Shown here: piece by piece, positions 52,532 through 64,000 of the stretch
Layout: each line of letters begins with the position of its first letter
Position numbering within the stretch: the stretch's first letter is position 1
Assembly: GCA_028383305.1 (NCBI GenBank)
Contig: JAOEVD010000008.1
Coordinates: 1-64,000 of the forward strand
Direction: 5' to 3'
DNA length: 64,000 nt
Source: Candidatus Puniceispirillum sp.
GTDB taxonomy: Bacteria > Pseudomonadota > Alphaproteobacteria > Puniceispirillales > Puniceispirillaceae
The notes under the pieces: model-generated
What the model was told of the DNA's origin: nothing
The model's input: only the letters and a program-made list of their open reading frames with translations
The model's database searches: none
Position numbers and translations under genes: made by a program

Positions 52532-53184
52532 GTATTGAAGACCGCATTGCCAGTGATCAGCCTGACAGCTTTGCCTTTTCCAAGGAAAATGAAGCTGAAA
52601 TCAAGCGGATTATTGCAAAATATCCTAAAGGCCGGCAGGCCAGTGCGGTAATGCCGCTTCTTGATCTGGCGCAACGCCAGCATGAAAATTGGATTCCGAT
52701 GAAGGCGATTGAACTGATCGCAACCAAGCTGGATATGGCAGAAATTCGCGTTCTTGAAGTGGCAACTTTCTACACCATGTTCAATCTAAAGCCGGTTGGA
52801 AAATATTTCCTGCAGGCCTGCACAACAACGCCTTGTTGGTTGCGCGGATCAGATGAAATGATGCGGGCCATCAAAGACCGTTATCAAATTTCATCAGGGC
52901 AAACCTCGGCTTGTGGGCGGTTCTCGCTTCTTGAGGTTGAATGTCTTGGGGCGTGCGTGAATGCGCCAATCCTGCAAGTGAATGACGATTTCTACGAAGA
53001 TCTGGACTATCAATCCACCGGCGCACTTCTCGACTCGCTTGAGGCGGATGCGCCATTGACGGTTGGATCGGTTCTTGGCCGATCTGGATCTGAGCCGGCA
53101 ACTGGTGCAACAACGCTGGCAGCCGGAAAACTGGGCAAGGCGGTAACTGGAGCAACCAAAAAGCGGAGCCAAGCCAATGCTTAA
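52528..53184 (+). CDS. nuoE: NADH-quinone oxidoreductase subunit E
   Basis: 218 aa; [30 protein letters not shown]...[23 protein letters not shown]. Confidence 0.97.
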   Translation: MSIEDRIASDQPDSFAFSKENEAEIKRIIAKYPKGRQASAVMPLLDLAQRQHENWIPMKAIELIATKLDMAEIRVLEVATFYTMFNLKPVGKYFLQACTTTPCWLRGSDEMMRAIKDRYQISSGQTSACGRFSLLEVECLGACVNAPILQVNDDFYEDLDYQSTGALLDSLEADAPLTVGSVLGRSGSEPATGATTLAAGKLGKAVTGATKKRSQANA

Positions 53185-54469
53185 TGATGCAGACCGTATT
53201 TTTACCAATATCTATGGTTGGGGTGACGCTGGTTTAAAGGGCGCAAAGGCACGCGGTGATTGGGATAAAACCGCAAAGCTGTTGGCGCTTGGCCATGATG
53301 AGATTGTCGAGCGAATGAAGGCATCAGGCCTTCGGGGGCGAGGCGGCGCGGGATTTCCAACCGGGCTGAAATGGTCATTCATGCCAAAAGAGGTCAAAGA
53401 CCGTCCGCATTATCTGGTGGTAAATGCCGATGAGTCGGAGCCGGGCACATGCAAGGATCGTGATATCATCCGTCATGAGCCGCATAAATTGCTCGAAGGG
53501 TGTGTTGTTGCCGGTTTTGCGATGCGGGCACATGCGGCCTATATCTATATCCGCGGCGAATTTGTGAATGAGGCTCGCCGCCTTCAAGCCGCGATTGACG
53601 AGGCTTATGATGCTGGCCTGCTTGGCAAAGATGCGGCAAAATCAGGCTGGGCATTTAATATTTATCTGCATCGCGGTGCAGGGGCTTATATCTGCGGTGA
53701 AGAAACCGCCCTATTGGAATCATTGGAAGGTCGGAAAGGTCAGCCACGGCTAAAACCGCCATTTCCAGCTGGTGTTGGCCTTTACGGCTGTCCGACAACG
53801 GTGAATAATGTTGAATCGATTGCTGTTGCCCCAACCATCTTGCGTCGTGGTGCCGATTGGTTTGCCGGTCTTGGCAAGGAAAATAACACAGGCACTAAAT
53901 TATTCTGCATTTCGGGTCATGTGAATAACCCGTGTAATGTTGAAGAAGAAATGGGCATTCCGCTTCGTGAATTGCTGGAAAAGCATGCTGGCGGGATTCG
54001 CGGTGGCTGGGATAATCTGCTTGCGGTCATTCCGGGCGGGTCATCAACACCGTTGATGCCAAAAGATGTATGCGCCGATATCACCATGGATTTTGACGCG
54101 CTTCGCAATGCTGGAACAGGGCTTGGCACTGCCGGCATCATCGTGATGGATAAAAGCACCGATGTGGTTAAGGCGATTTCGCGGTTATCGTATTTCTACA
54201 AGCATGAATCTTGCGGCCAATGCACGCCATGCCGTGAAGGCACTGGCTGGATGTGGCGGATGATGGAACGGCTTGTTCGCGGTGAGGCGGAAAGCCATGA
54301 AATTGACACGCTTGAACAGGTAACGCGCCAAATCGAAGGTCATACAATTTGTGCGCTTGGTGATGCTGCGGCATGGCCAATTCAGGGGCTCATCAAACAT
54401 TTCCGGCCCGAAATCGAACGACGGATTGCAGCGCGCCATGCGGTTGACGCTGTGAATGCGGCAGAATAG
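53177..54469 (+). CDS. nuoF: NADH-quinone oxidoreductase subunit F
   Basis: 430 aa; [20 protein letters not shown]...[32 protein letters not shown]...[15 protein letters not shown]. Confidence 0.99.
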   Translation: MLNDADRIFTNIYGWGDAGLKGAKARGDWDKTAKLLALGHDEIVERMKASGLRGRGGAGFPTGLKWSFMPKEVKDRPHYLVVNADESEPGTCKDRDIIRHEPHKLLEGCVVAGFAMRAHAAYIYIRGEFVNEARRLQAAIDEAYDAGLLGKDAAKSGWAFNIYLHRGAGAYICGEETALLESLEGRKGQPRLKPPFPAGVGLYGCPTTVNNVESIAVAPTILRRGADWFAGLGKENNTGTKLFCISGHVNNPCNVEEEMGIPLRELLEKHAGGIRGGWDNLLAVIPGGSSTPLMPKDVCADITMDFDALRNAGTGLGTAGIIVMDKSTDVVKAISRLSYFYKHESCGQCTPCREGTGWMWRMMERLVRGEAESHEIDTLEQVTRQIEGHTICALGDAAAWPIQGLIKHFRPEIERRIAARHAVDAVNAAE

Positions 54470-54484
54470 AAAGCGGACAGCACC

Positions 54485-56545
54485 ATGCCAAAACTGACGG
54501 TAAATGATGTTGAAGTGGAAGTCGAAGACGGGTCTACCGTGCTTCATGCGTGCGAGGCGGCCGGTGTTGAAATTCCGCGCTTTTGCTATCACGACCGTTT
54601 GTCGATCGCCGGCAATTGCCGGATGTGTCTTGTGGATATGGAACGCGCGCCAAAGCCGATTGCATCTTGTGCAATGCCAGCTGGTGACGGCATGGTTATC
54701 CGCACCGATACCGATCGGGTGAAAAAGGCGCGTGAAGGGGTGATGGAATTTCTTTTGATCAATCACCCGTTGGATTGCCCAATCTGTGATCAGGGTGGTG
54801 AATGTGATTTGCAGGATCAGGCAATGGGCTATGGTCTTGATGGTTCGCGCTTCTCTGAGAATAAACGCGCTGTTGAAAACAAACATATGGGGCCATTGAT
54901 CAGCACAGTTATGACCCGCTGTATCCATTGCACACGCTGTGTCCGTTTTGCAACCGAGGTTGCTGGCGTGCCTGAACTTGGCGCGATTGGCCGCGGCGAG
55001 TCGATGGAAATCACCACCTATCTTGAAAAAACATTGGCATCTGAATTATCGGCCAATGTTATTGATCTTTGTCCGGTTGGCGCTTTGACATCACGCCCTT
55101 ATGCCTTTGCGGCGCGGCCGTGGGAATTAAACAAGGTCGAAACCATTGATGTGATGGATGCGCTTGGCAGCAATATCAGGGTTGATGCGCGCGGCGCGCA
55201 GGTCATGCGGGTATTGCCACGGCTGAACGAAGATATTAATGAAGAATGGATTTCCGATAAAACCCGCTATGCCATTGATGGTCTTCGTCGGCAGCGTCTC
55301 GACAAGCCATTTGCGCGTGGCCGCGATGGCAGATTGCATCCGGTAAGCTGGGATGAGGCATTGAAAAGCCTTGCAACCGCGCTTCGTAAGGCCAAGCCGA
55401 ATGCGATTGGTGCCATTGCCGGTAATCAGGCCGATGCCGAATCACTCTATGCGCTGAAAAGCCTGATGATACGCCTCGGCAGTCCAAATCTTGATTGCCG
55501 TCAAGATGGTGCCAAGATTGGTGGGAACCGCGCTGGCTATTTGTTCAATTCGACAATTGCTGGCATTGATGATGCTGATGCTGTGCTGATTATTGGCAGC
55601 AATCCCCGCATTGAAGCGGCTGTTCTGAATGCGCGTATCCGCCGCAACTGGCTGTCTAGCCGGATGCCGGTCGCGGTTGTTGGCCCAAAGGTCGATTTGA
55701 CTTATAATGCTGATTTCCTTGGCCAAGATCCGACAATTCTGGAAGCGCTTGCCAATGGAAGCCATAAATTTGCCGCCAAATTGAAAAAAGCCAAACGGCC
55801 AATGATCATCATTGGCATGGGTGCTTTGGCGCGGGCTGATGGTGCGGCGATGCTTGGCAAGGTACGTCAAATTGCCGAAAGCTATGGTGCTGTCACAAAA
55901 GAGTGGAACGGCTTTAACGTTTTGCATAACGCCGCAGCGCGTGTTGGCGGTCTTGACCTTGGCTTTGTGCCGGCGCGCGGCGGCATGGATATCGCAGCGA
56001 TGGGCAAGGCGGCCAAGGCTGGCAAGCTTGACCTTTTATGGTTGCTTGGCGCTGATGAAATTGATTTTGAGCCGTTTGCATCTAGTTTTGTTGTGTATCA
56101 GGGGCATCATGGTGATGCTGGTGCCCATCATGCAGATCTGGTGCTTCCGGGGGCGGCCTATACCGAAAAAGACGGTATTTATGTCAATACCGAAGGCCGT
56201 GTTCAATATGCAACCCGTGCCGCGTTCCCGCCAGGGGATGCGCGTGAAGATTGGACCATCATCCGCGCTGTTTCGGGCGCTGTTGGAAAATCAGTCGGTT
56301 TTGATACGCATGCCGAATTGCGCGAGGCTTTATGTGCCGATTATCCACATTTTGCCGATGCTGATGAAATTGCACCGGCGAAATGGGCTTCGTTTGGCGG
56401 GCGTGCAAAATTATCAGCCGAGCCGATTGGACAGTCGTTTGATAATTTTTACATGACCTGCGCGATTAGCCGTGCGTCAGAAACAATGGCGGAATGTGTC
56501 CGCGCCAGCAGCGCCCATCACGGTGCCGCGGTTGCAGCGGAGTGA
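54485..56545 (+). CDS. nuoG: NADH-quinone oxidoreductase subunit G
   Basis: 686 aa; [31 protein letters not shown]...[24 protein letters not shown]...[12 protein letters not shown]. Confidence 0.98.
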   Translation: MPKLTVNDVEVEVEDGSTVLHACEAAGVEIPRFCYHDRLSIAGNCRMCLVDMERAPKPIASCAMPAGDGMVIRTDTDRVKKAREGVMEFLLINHPLDCPICDQGGECDLQDQAMGYGLDGSRFSENKRAVENKHMGPLISTVMTRCIHCTRCVRFATEVAGVPELGAIGRGESMEITTYLEKTLASELSANVIDLCPVGALTSRPYAFAARPWELNKVETIDVMDALGSNIRVDARGAQVMRVLPRLNEDINEEWISDKTRYAIDGLRRQRLDKPFARGRDGRLHPVSWDEALKSLATALRKAKPNAIGAIAGNQADAESLYALKSLMIRLGSPNLDCRQDGAKIGGNRAGYLFNSTIAGIDDADAVLIIGSNPRIEAAVLNARIRRNWLSSRMPVAVVGPKVDLTYNADFLGQDPTILEALANGSHKFAAKLKKAKRPMIIIGMGALARADGAAMLGKVRQIAESYGAVTKEWNGFNVLHNAAARVGGLDLGFVPARGGMDIAAMGKAAKAGKLDLLWLLGADEIDFEPFASSFVVYQGHHGDAGAHHADLVLPGAAYTEKDGIYVNTEGRVQYATRAAFPPGDAREDWTIIRAVSGAVGKSVGFDTHAELREALCADYPHFADADEIAPAKWASFGGRAKLSAEPIGQSFDNFYMTCAISRASETMAECVRASSAHHGAAVAAE

Positions 56546-57576
56546 TGGCCATGATTGAATTTTTGACACAGGACTGGGTTTTGGAACTTGGCTGGATTGT
56601 TGCCAAGATCATGGTTGTTATTGGACCATTATTGATTGCTGTTGCCTATCTTACGCTGGCCGAACGCCGCGTTATTGGCTTCATGCAGCTTCGCAAAGGG
56701 CCGAATGTGGTTGGCCCGTTTGGTCTGTTCCAGCCTTTTGCCGATGCGCTAAAGCTGATGGCAAAAGAAACCATCATGCCTGCTGGTGCCAATAAGGTGG
56801 TCTTTATGATCGCGCCGATGTTGACCTTTATTTTGTCTTTGGTCGCATGGGCGGTGATTCCTTTTGGCGAAGATCTGGTGATTGCGGATATCAATGTTGG
56901 TATTTTATATCTGTTTGCCATTTCATCGCTTGGCGTTTACGGCGTGATCATGGCGGGATGGGCCAGTAATTCCAAATATGCGTTTTTGGGCGCGTTACGG
57001 TCAGCCGCACAGATGGTGTCGTATGAAGTTTCGATGGGGTTGGTCATCATCAATGTTCTTTTATGCGCTGGATCATTGAATTTGAGCGCGATTGTCGAGG
57101 CGCAGCGCGGCATGTGGTTTGCTTTGCCATTATTGCCGATGTTTATTGTGTTCTTTATCTCGACACTTGCCGAAACCAACCGCGCGCCATTTGATTTGCC
57201 AGAAGGCGAATCAGAATTGGTTGCTGGCTATTTTGTTGAATATTCGTCAATGTCATTTGCGCTTTTCTTCCTTGGTGAATATGCAAATATGATCCTGATG
57301 AGCAGCATGACAGTTGTTTTGTTCCTTGGTGGATGGTTGCCGCCATTTGATATCTGGCCGCTGAATATTATTCCCGGCCCACTTTGGTTTATCATCAAGA
57401 TCATGCTGGTATTGTTTGTGTTCTTGTGGGTGCGGGCAACAACGCCGCGTTACCGCTATGACCAGCTTATGCGTCTTGGATGGAAAATCTTTTTACCATT
57501 CTCGCTGATCTATGTTGTGTTGACGGCCGGTTTTCTGTTGGTGACTGATCGTCTGCCAGCTGTGGCTTTGGGTTAA
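56545..57576 (+). CDS. nuoH: NADH-quinone oxidoreductase subunit H
   Basis: [37 protein letters not shown]...[27 protein letters not shown]; start overlaps the nuoG stop. Confidence 0.97.
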   Translation: MAMIEFLTQDWVLELGWIVAKIMVVIGPLLIAVAYLTLAERRVIGFMQLRKGPNVVGPFGLFQPFADALKLMAKETIMPAGANKVVFMIAPMLTFILSLVAWAVIPFGEDLVIADINVGILYLFAISSLGVYGVIMAGWASNSKYAFLGALRSAAQMVSYEVSMGLVIINVLLCAGSLNLSAIVEAQRGMWFALPLLPMFIVFFISTLAETNRAPFDLPEGESELVAGYFVEYSSMSFALFFLGEYANMILMSSMTVVLFLGGWLPPFDIWPLNIIPGPLWFIIKIMLVLFVFLWVRATTPRYRYDQLMRLGWKIFLPFSLIYVVLTAGFLLVTDRLPAVALG

Positions 57577-57588
57577 GGAGAAATACGA

Positions 57589-58077
57589 ATGTCCGCTTTG
57601 GTAAATGCAGTTCGCTCGTTTTTGCTTCTTGAGCTTGGCAAGGGCATGTTTTTGACCTTGAAATATTTCTTCAAGCCAAAGGTCACGATCAATTACCCTT
57701 ATGAAAAAGGCAGCCTATCACCGCGTTTCCGCGGTGAGCATGCGTTGCGCCGCTATCCGAATGGCGAGGAACGCTGTATTGCCTGTAAGCTATGCGAAGC
57801 GGTTTGTCCGGCGCAGGCCATTACCATCGAAGCCGAACCTCGTGATGATGGTAGCCGGCGTACCACACGTTATGATATCGACATGACCAAATGTATCTAT
57901 TGCGGCTTTTGTCAGGAAGCCTGTCCGGTTGATGCGATTGTCGAAGGGCCGAATTTTGAATTTGCCACCGAAACCCGCGAAGAGCTGTATTACGACAAAG
58001 ACAAGCTTTTGGCGAATGGCGACCGTTGGGAAACCGAAATTGCCCGTAACCTTGCTGCAGACGCGAAATGGCGTTAG
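57589..58077 (+). CDS. nuoI: NADH-quinone oxidoreductase subunit I
   Basis: 162 aa; [25 protein letters not shown]...[25 protein letters not shown]. Confidence 0.98.
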   Translation: MSALVNAVRSFLLLELGKGMFLTLKYFFKPKVTINYPYEKGSLSPRFRGEHALRRYPNGEERCIACKLCEAVCPAQAITIEAEPRDDGSRRTTRYDIDMTKCIYCGFCQEACPVDAIVEGPNFEFATETREELYYDKDKLLANGDRWETEIARNLAADAKWR

Positions 58078-58123
58078 GCGGAACGAAACGGCGCATCGAT
58101 GACAAAAGAAAGACAGCCATACA

Positions 58124-58753
58124 ATGATTGAAGCTTTGTTCTTTTACCTGTTTGCCGGGGTGATGCTTGCCAGTGGCTTTATGGTGGTGGTGTCGCGCAA
58201 CCCTGTTTATTCAGTGTTGTTTCTGATCCTTGCCTTTTTCAATGCGGCCGGCTTATTTGTTCTGATTGGCGCTGAATTTCTGGCGATGCTGCTTGTTGTT
58301 GTCTATGTCGGTGCGGTAGCGGTTTTATTCCTGTTTGTCGTGATGATGCTGGATATCAACTTTGCTGAAATGCGCGCTGGCTTTCAAAAATATCTTCCCC
58401 TCGGGTTGATCGTTGGCGGTATTCTGGTTTTTGAATTGGTTGCGGCAATGTATGGCGATGCCTTTTCCAAGGCCAGTCTGCCAGTTGCCTCAGAAATTCC
58501 CAACACCACCCAGCTTGGCGGCGTGCTTTACACAAAATATGCCTTTTTGTTCCAGATTTCAGGCCTGATCCTGCTGGTGGCGATGATTGGCGCAATTTCG
58601 TTGACCATGCGTAAACGCGTTGGGGTTCGGCGGCAGTCGATTGCCGACCAGAACAGCCGCCGCCGCGAAGATGTGATGGAAATTGTCAAAATGCCATCGG
58701 ACAAGACCAAAGCCAAAAACAATGTTGCCGCTGGCAGTGTTGATGATAAATAG
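58124..58753 (+). CDS. nuoJ: NADH-quinone oxidoreductase subunit J
   Basis: 209 aa; NPVYSVLFLILAFFNAAGLFVLIGAEFLAMLLVVVYVGAVAVLFLFVVMMLDI. Confidence 0.97.
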   Translation: MIEALFFYLFAGVMLASGFMVVVSRNPVYSVLFLILAFFNAAGLFVLIGAEFLAMLLVVVYVGAVAVLFLFVVMMLDINFAEMRAGFQKYLPLGLIVGGILVFELVAAMYGDAFSKASLPVASEIPNTTQLGGVLYTKYAFLFQISGLILLVAMIGAISLTMRKRVGVRRQSIADQNSRRREDVMEIVKMPSDKTKAKNNVAAGSVDDK

Positions 58754-58765
58754 GGGGTCGGCGCA

Positions 58766-59077
58766 ATGTTGGAATTAACGCTAAATCATTACCTGGCTGT
58801 ATCAGCCATGCTGTTTGCGCTTGGTATTTTCGGTATTTTTCTAAACCGGAAAAACGTGATCACCATTTTGATGTCAATCGAATTGATGCTGTTGGCGGTC
58901 AATATCAATATGGTCGCTTTCTCGGCCTATAGTGGCAACCTCGAAGGCCAGATTTTTTCGCTGTTTATTTTAACGGTTGCCGCGGCCGAAGCGGCGATTG
59001 GCCTTGCTATTCTGGTCGTGTTTTTCCGCAACCGTGGTTCCATCGCGGTTGAAGATGTGAATATTTTGAAGGGGTAG
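58766..59077 (+). CDS. nuoK: NADH-quinone oxidoreductase subunit K
   Basis: 103 aa; [38 protein letters not shown]...[25 protein letters not shown]. Confidence 0.98.
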   Translation: MLELTLNHYLAVSAMLFALGIFGIFLNRKNVITILMSIELMLLAVNINMVAFSAYSGNLEGQIFSLFILTVAAAEAAIGLAILVVFFRNRGSIAVEDVNILKG

Positions 59078-59085
59078 GGCAGTTC

Positions 59086-61020
59086 ATGTATTCGCTCATC
59101 GTTTTCCTTCCCCTGTTAGGGGCCGTGATTGCAGGTTTGCTAAGCCTTAGAAACCGCGATCGCGCAGCAGAAATCGTCACGGTTTCAGGCCTTTTGCTGT
59201 CTTTGCTGTTTTCAATTATCGCTTTTGCGAATGTCGCGATTGGTGGGCAGCCAGAAACCGTCAATTTGGCGCGGTGGATTTCATCCGGCAGCTTTGTTGC
59301 CAATTGGAGTCTGCGGTTCGACAGTTTGACCGCGGTCATGCTGATCGTTGTGACCGGCGTTTCCTCAATGGTGCATATTTATTCGATTGGCTACATGTCG
59401 CATGACAATGCGCGGGCACGCTTTATGGCGTATCTCAGCCTATTCACCTTTGCCATGCTGATGCTGGTAACGGCTGACAATCTTGTACAAATGTTCTTTG
59501 GCTGGGAAGGTGTTGGTGTGGCCTCTTATTTGCTGATCGGTTTTTGGTATAAAAAGGATTCTGCCCATAGCGCGGCAATGAAAGCCTTTGTTGTGAACCG
59601 TGTTGGTGACTTTGGGTTTGCGCTTGGCATTTTGGCAGTTTATGCGCTGTTTGGTTCGGTTCAGTTTGATGTGATTTTTGCGCAATCCAGCGTGATTGCC
59701 GCAGCCGATATCAATTTCCTTGGCTATCGTCTTCCAGCGCTTGAAGTTGCTGGTATTTTGTTATTCATCGGCGCGATGGGTAAATCAGCCCAGCTTGGCC
59801 TTCATACATGGCTTCCTGATGCGATGGAGGGGCCAACACCGGTTTCGGCGCTGATTCATGCGGCAACGATGGTGACGGCTGGCGTCTTTATGATCTGCCG
59901 TTTGTCGCCAATGCTGGAATATGCGCCGTTTGCTCTGGATGTGATTACGATTGTCGGTGCCCTGACGGCTATTTTTGCGGCAACGGTTGGCATGACCCAA
60001 TTTGATATAAAACGTGTCATTGCCTATTCAACCTGCTCGCAGCTTGGCTATATGTTTTTTGCGGCTGGCGTTTCGGCCTATCCGGCAGCGATGTTCCATC
60101 TAACAACACATGCGTTTTTCAAGGCATTGCTGTTTCTTGGCGCGGGTTCGGTTATTCATGCCCTGTCAGATGAGCAGGATCTTCGCAATATGGGCGGGAT
60201 CTGGAAAAAAGTGCCGGTTACCTATGCGATGATGTGGATTGGCTCATTGGCGCTGGCTGGCTTTCCGTTCTTTGCCGGTTACTATTCAAAAGACATGATC
60301 CTTGAAGCCGCCTATGCCGCGCAAAGCGGGGTTGGCAGCATGGCATTTTGGCTTGGCTGTCTTGCCGCCTTTTTGACGGCTTTCTATAGCTGGCGTTTGT
60401 TGATTATGGCGTTTCACGGTGCGCCGCGTGCCAGTGCGCAAGTGATGTCGCATGTTCATGAATCTCCAAAGGTGATGACACTGCCATTGCTGGTTTTGGC
60501 GATTGGTGCGGTGTTTGCCGGTTGGCTTGGCTATGAATTATTTGTCGGCCATGACATGAAACAATTCTGGGGCGCATCAATTTTCATTCTGCCAACAAAT
60601 ACGGCAATGGAAGATGCGCATCATGTGCCAATATGGGTCAAGCTTTTGCCAATTGTTCTGGCATCAAGCGGGGTTGCGCTTGCGGTTCTGTTTTATGCTT
60701 ATTGGACTTCAATGCCAGCGCGGATTGCAGCGATCTTTCGCCCGATCTATCTGCTGTTTTACAATAAATGGTATTTTGACGAGCTGTATGATGCGATCTT
60801 TGTTCGCCCTGCAGTGCGGTTGGGCGCCTATTTGTGGCAGCGCGGTGATCGCGACACGATTGACGGCTTTGGCCCTGACGGCATGTCGGCATTCATTTAC
60901 CGACTGTCGGGGATGTGTTCGCGGGTGCAAACCGGCTTTGTGTTCCATTACGCCTTTGCCATGCTGATTGGCGTTGTAGTTCTGGTTAGCTGGTATTATT
61001 TACGCTTTAAAGGGGCTTAG
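59086..61020 (+). CDS. nuoL: NADH-quinone oxidoreductase subunit L
   Basis: 644 aa; FGWEGVGVASYLLIGFWYKKDSAHSAAMKAFVVNRVGDFGF...HTWLPDAMEGPTPVSALIHAATMVTAGVFM. Confidence 0.98.
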   Translation: MYSLIVFLPLLGAVIAGLLSLRNRDRAAEIVTVSGLLLSLLFSIIAFANVAIGGQPETVNLARWISSGSFVANWSLRFDSLTAVMLIVVTGVSSMVHIYSIGYMSHDNARARFMAYLSLFTFAMLMLVTADNLVQMFFGWEGVGVASYLLIGFWYKKDSAHSAAMKAFVVNRVGDFGFALGILAVYALFGSVQFDVIFAQSSVIAAADINFLGYRLPALEVAGILLFIGAMGKSAQLGLHTWLPDAMEGPTPVSALIHAATMVTAGVFMICRLSPMLEYAPFALDVITIVGALTAIFAATVGMTQFDIKRVIAYSTCSQLGYMFFAAGVSAYPAAMFHLTTHAFFKALLFLGAGSVIHALSDEQDLRNMGGIWKKVPVTYAMMWIGSLALAGFPFFAGYYSKDMILEAAYAAQSGVGSMAFWLGCLAAFLTAFYSWRLLIMAFHGAPRASAQVMSHVHESPKVMTLPLLVLAIGAVFAGWLGYELFVGHDMKQFWGASIFILPTNTAMEDAHHVPIWVKLLPIVLASSGVALAVLFYAYWTSMPARIAAIFRPIYLLFYNKWYFDELYDAIFVRPAVRLGAYLWQRGDRDTIDGFGPDGMSAFIYRLSGMCSRVQTGFVFHYAFAMLIGVVVLVSWYYLRFKGA

Positions 61021-61023
61021 GCG

Positions 61024-62529
61024 ATGATTGATAACTGGCCTATCTTATCTATTGTCACCTTCTTGCCGCTAGCTGGTGTGTTATTCTTGCTGTTGATCAA
61101 GGGCGATGAAAAGGCTTTGGCGCAGAATTCGCGTTTTGTTGCGATGTGGGTTTCAGGCTTTACCTTTCTGGTCTCATTACCATTGTTGATTGGGTTTGAT
61201 AGCAGCGTAGCCGGCTATCAATTCGAAGAAAAAGCCGTTTGGCTTGCGGGTACTGGCATTGGCTATCATATGGGTGTTGACGGCATCTCAATGCCGTTTG
61301 TTTTGCTAAGCACGCTTTTGACGCCCTTGTCGATTTTGGCAAGTTGGCGCGCCATTACGCATCGTGTTCGTGAATATATGATCGCGTTTTTGGTGCTTGA
61401 AACCATGATGATTGGCATGTTTGTCTCGCTCGACATGTTGATGTTCTATCTGTTTTTCGAGGCGGTTCTGATCCCGATGTTTCTGATCATTGGTATCTGG
61501 GGCGGGCCACGCCGCATTTATGCCGCGTTCAAATTCTTCCTATATACGCTTCTTGGTTCGGTGCTGATGCTGGTTTGTATGCTGGCGATGTATATCGATG
61601 CTGGCACAACCGACATTCCGGCGCTGACCGCGCATCAATTTGCCGAATCAATGCAGACATGGCTGTTCCTTGGTTTCCTCGCATCATTCGCGGTAAAAGT
61701 GCCAATGTGGCCTGTTCATACGTGGCTTCCCGATGCGCATGTCGAGGCACCAACCGCAGGATCAATGATTCTTGCAGGTGTTTTATTGAAAATGGGCGGC
61801 TATGGGTTTTTGCGGTTTTCATTGCCGATGTTCCCGCTGGCGTCTGAATTTTTTGCACCTTTGATCTTCACGCTATCAATCATCGCGGTGATTTACACAT
61901 CATTGGTGGCGTTGGCGCAGTCGGATATGAAAAAGATGATTGCCTATTCATCAGTTGCGCATATGGGGTTTGTGACGATTGGTATTTTCACCATGACCGA
62001 ACAAGGCATTGCCGGTGCGATGTTCCAGATGATCAGCCATGGTTTGGTTTCAGCCGCCTTATTCTTTAGCGTTGGAGTTGTCTATGACCGGCTTCATACG
62101 CGTGAAATCAACGCCTATGGTGGTGTAGCGGCGGTGATGCCGCGCTATGCCGTGTTTTTCATGTTTATGATGCTGGCATCGGTTGGCCTGCCCGGAACCA
62201 GTGGGTTTGTTGGCGAAATGCTGGTGCTGGTTGGCGCATGGCATGCCAGCAGTTGGGTTGCCTTCTTTACCGCAACCGGTCTTGTTCTTGGTGCCACCTA
62301 TATGCTGTGGCTTTATCGGCGCGTTATGTTTGGTGCTATTGTCAATGATCAGGTCAAGGCGATGGAGCCAATGCAGATGCGCGAATTTTCGATTTTTCTG
62401 CCATTGACCTTTCTGGTGTTGCTGTTCGGGGTTTATCCGATGGCACTTCTCGATGTGATGGCCGTGTCGATCCAGTTTGTGATGGATGGTCTTTCGGCAA
62501 GTGGTTTGTCATTACTGGCAGCAAATTAG
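61024..62529 (+). CDS. nuoM: NADH-quinone oxidoreductase subunit M
   Basis: 501 aa; [40 protein letters not shown]...[34 protein letters not shown]. Confidence 0.98.
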   Translation: MIDNWPILSIVTFLPLAGVLFLLLIKGDEKALAQNSRFVAMWVSGFTFLVSLPLLIGFDSSVAGYQFEEKAVWLAGTGIGYHMGVDGISMPFVLLSTLLTPLSILASWRAITHRVREYMIAFLVLETMMIGMFVSLDMLMFYLFFEAVLIPMFLIIGIWGGPRRIYAAFKFFLYTLLGSVLMLVCMLAMYIDAGTTDIPALTAHQFAESMQTWLFLGFLASFAVKVPMWPVHTWLPDAHVEAPTAGSMILAGVLLKMGGYGFLRFSLPMFPLASEFFAPLIFTLSIIAVIYTSLVALAQSDMKKMIAYSSVAHMGFVTIGIFTMTEQGIAGAMFQMISHGLVSAALFFSVGVVYDRLHTREINAYGGVAAVMPRYAVFFMFMMLASVGLPGTSGFVGEMLVLVGAWHASSWVAFFTATGLVLGATYMLWLYRRVMFGAIVNDQVKAMEPMQMREFSIFLPLTFLVLLFGVYPMALLDVMAVSIQFVMDGLSASGLSLLAAN

Positions 62530-62548
62530 GGGTTTCTGAGGACATAAA

Positions 62549-64000
62549 ATGATTTTTGATCTAGCTGATATCCTGCCTGCCTTGCCTGAAATGATTCTGG
62601 CGACCTTGGCGCTTGTTCTGGTTCTTGTCGCGGCATATGGCGGCGAGGGAGCCGAAAATGCAAAGCGTGTCACACGCATCGCCCTTGGTGGTATTGTACT
62701 GGTATTGATATTGATTTGGTCGGGAACGGCGGCTGATCAAACTGCCTTTGGCGGCATGTTCAAGGCTGACAGCTTTGCCAGCTATATGAAAATTCTGGTT
62801 CTTCTTGGCACTTCTGGCGCGCTGTATATGTCAATTACGCCGCTTGCCAAGGATGATATCAACAAGCCTGAATTTGCGCTTCTTGTTGTGCTGGCACTTG
62901 TTGGCATGATGCTGATGATTTCAGCGAATGACCTGATGTCGCTTTACATGGCGGTTGAGTTACAGTCGCTGCCGCTTTATGTGGTGGCGGCGATGCGCAC
63001 CAATTCATTGCGCTCATCCGAGGCTGGATTGAAATATTTTCTGCTTGGTGCCTTGTCATCAGGCATGCTTCTTTATGGCGCGTCGCTGGTCTATGGCTTT
63101 GCTGGCACCACCAGCTTTTCCGGCATTGCCGCGGCAGTATCGGCCGATCAATTGCCAGTGGCCTTTGTCATTGGCATGGTCTTTATGGTGTCGGGCATCG
63201 CATTTAAGATTTCTGCTGCGCCATTCCATATGTGGACACCTGATGTTTACGAAGGCTCGCCAAGTCCGGTAACAGCATTGTTTGCGATTGCACCAAAAGT
63301 GGCGGCAATGGCGCTGATGATGCGGCTGACCTATGGTGCCTTTGGCGCGATTGAGGTCGAATGGTCACAGGTTTTGATTGCCTTGTCGATTGCCTCAATG
63401 GTTGTTGGTGCGCTTGGCGCGATTATGCAGCGCGATATCAAACGCATGATGGCCTATTCATCGATTGCCCATATGGGATATGCGCTTGCCGGATTGGCTG
63501 CTGGCAGCCATCAAGGTGCGCTAGGCGTGATGATTTACATGACCGGTTATATATTTATGGGCGCTGGCAGTTTTGCGATTATTCTGCTGATGCGGCGTGA
63601 TGGGCAATCGGCAACGCGGATTGCTGATTTGCAGGGTCTGTCACGAACCCATCCGATGCTGGCGCTTGGCCTGATGATCATGATGTTTTCAATGGCTGGT
63701 ATTCCGCCTTTGGCTGGTTTCTTTGGGAAATGGTATGTGTTTTTGGCGGCGGTCAATGCCGGGCTTGTTCCCCTTGCCGTTGTTGGTGTTGTGATGAGCG
63801 TGGTTGGTGCGTTCTATTATTTGCGGATCATCAAGATCATGTATTTCGAAGAAACCGACGAGCCGCTTGATACCGATATGCCGACTGCCAATAAAATGGT
63901 TCTTGGGGTGTCGATTGGCGTTGTTCTGCTGTTTTTCCTCGGGCTTAGCCCTTTGCTTGAAGCGGCAAATGTGGCGGCAACAGCCCTGATGACCCAGCTT
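62549..64000 (+). CDS. nuoN: NADH-quinone oxidoreductase subunit N (3' end beyond window)
   Basis: Manual translation from ATG 62549: MIFDLADILPALPEMILATLALVLVLVAAYGGEGAENAKRV...; open to window end, absent from the ORF track for lack of a stop. Internal signatures visible: FHMWTPDVYEGSPSPVTALFAIAPKVAAMALMM, RDIKRMMAYSSIAHMGYALAG. Confidence 0.95.
   Translation, partial: MIFDLADILPALPEMILATLALVLVLVAAYGGEGAENAKRVTRIALGGIVLVLILIWSGTAADQTAFGGMFKADSFASYMKILVLLGTSGALYMSITPLAKDDINKPEFALLVVLALVGMMLMISANDLMSLYMAVELQSLPLYVVAAMRTNSLRSSEAGLKYFLLGALSSGMLLYGASLVYGFAGTTSFSGIAAAVSADQLPVAFVIGMVFMVSGIAFKISAAPFHMWTPDVYEGSPSPVTALFAIAPKVAAMALMMRLTYGAFGAIEVEWSQVLIALSIASMVVGALGAIMQRDIKRMMAYSSIAHMGYALAGLAAGSHQGALGVMIYMTGYIFMGAGSFAIILLMRRDGQSATRIADLQGLSRTHPMLALGLMIMMFSMAGIPPLAGFFGKWYVFLAAVNAGLVPLAVVGVVMSVVGAFYYLRIIKIMYFEETDEPLDTDMPTANKMVLGVSIGVVLLFFLGLSPLLEAANVAATALMTQL

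Noticed and set aside
54185-54928. 247 aa minus-strand ORF opposite nuoF/nuoG
   Set aside because: Antisense shadow across two conserved coding regions; composition not protein-like.
49719-64000. Unusual gene content inside the nuo cluster
   Set aside because: nuoA through nuoN occur in canonical order with no inserted genes; only a TTG start for nuoA and small overlaps, which are ordinary.

Overview
The 64 kb window is an alphaproteobacterial chromosome segment. Gene content (CtrA, GcrA, monomeric Idh, hemA-type ALAS, tig-clpP-clpX-lon-hup, a 14-gene nuo operon) suggests a marine SAR116/Rhodospirillales-like lineage; that assignment is inference from memory. Most of the window is ordinary core genome. 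About 1-5.4 kb is accessory: a sulfatase 5' end cut by the window edge, an orphan histidine-kinase C-terminus beside GC-rich hairpins, and a chalcone-isomerase-like gene plus a decayed tyrosine recombinase next to tRNA-Gly, bracketed by a ~60 bp INVERTED copy of the tRNA 3' end. The core then runs hemH, hemA, ctrA, dksA, recA, alaS, idh, LOG, a LysM/Ig protein, a Psd-like plus YnjF-like pair, a frameshifted molybdopterin subunit, msrB, aroE-like, gcrA, pepN, rhlE-like, parE, glnA/glnB, tRNAs, tig-clpP-clpX-lon-hup, two tandem Lin0512 paralogs and nuoA-N. The observations I would follow up first are: (1) a Psd-like protein lacking the pyruvoyl-forming GS motif and the His motif, paired with a YnjF-type CDP-alcohol phosphotransferase; (2) the inverted tRNA-Gly att-like repeat around a dead integrase; (3) a C9-tract frameshift in an orphan xanthine-dehydrogenase-family large subunit; (4) trigger factor carrying a (His-Asp)n insert and a histone-H1-like K/A/P tail; (5) two tandem LexA-like boxes upstream of recA; (6) a CtrA with an altered receiver switch residue. 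I found no clear new defence system or CRISPR array.
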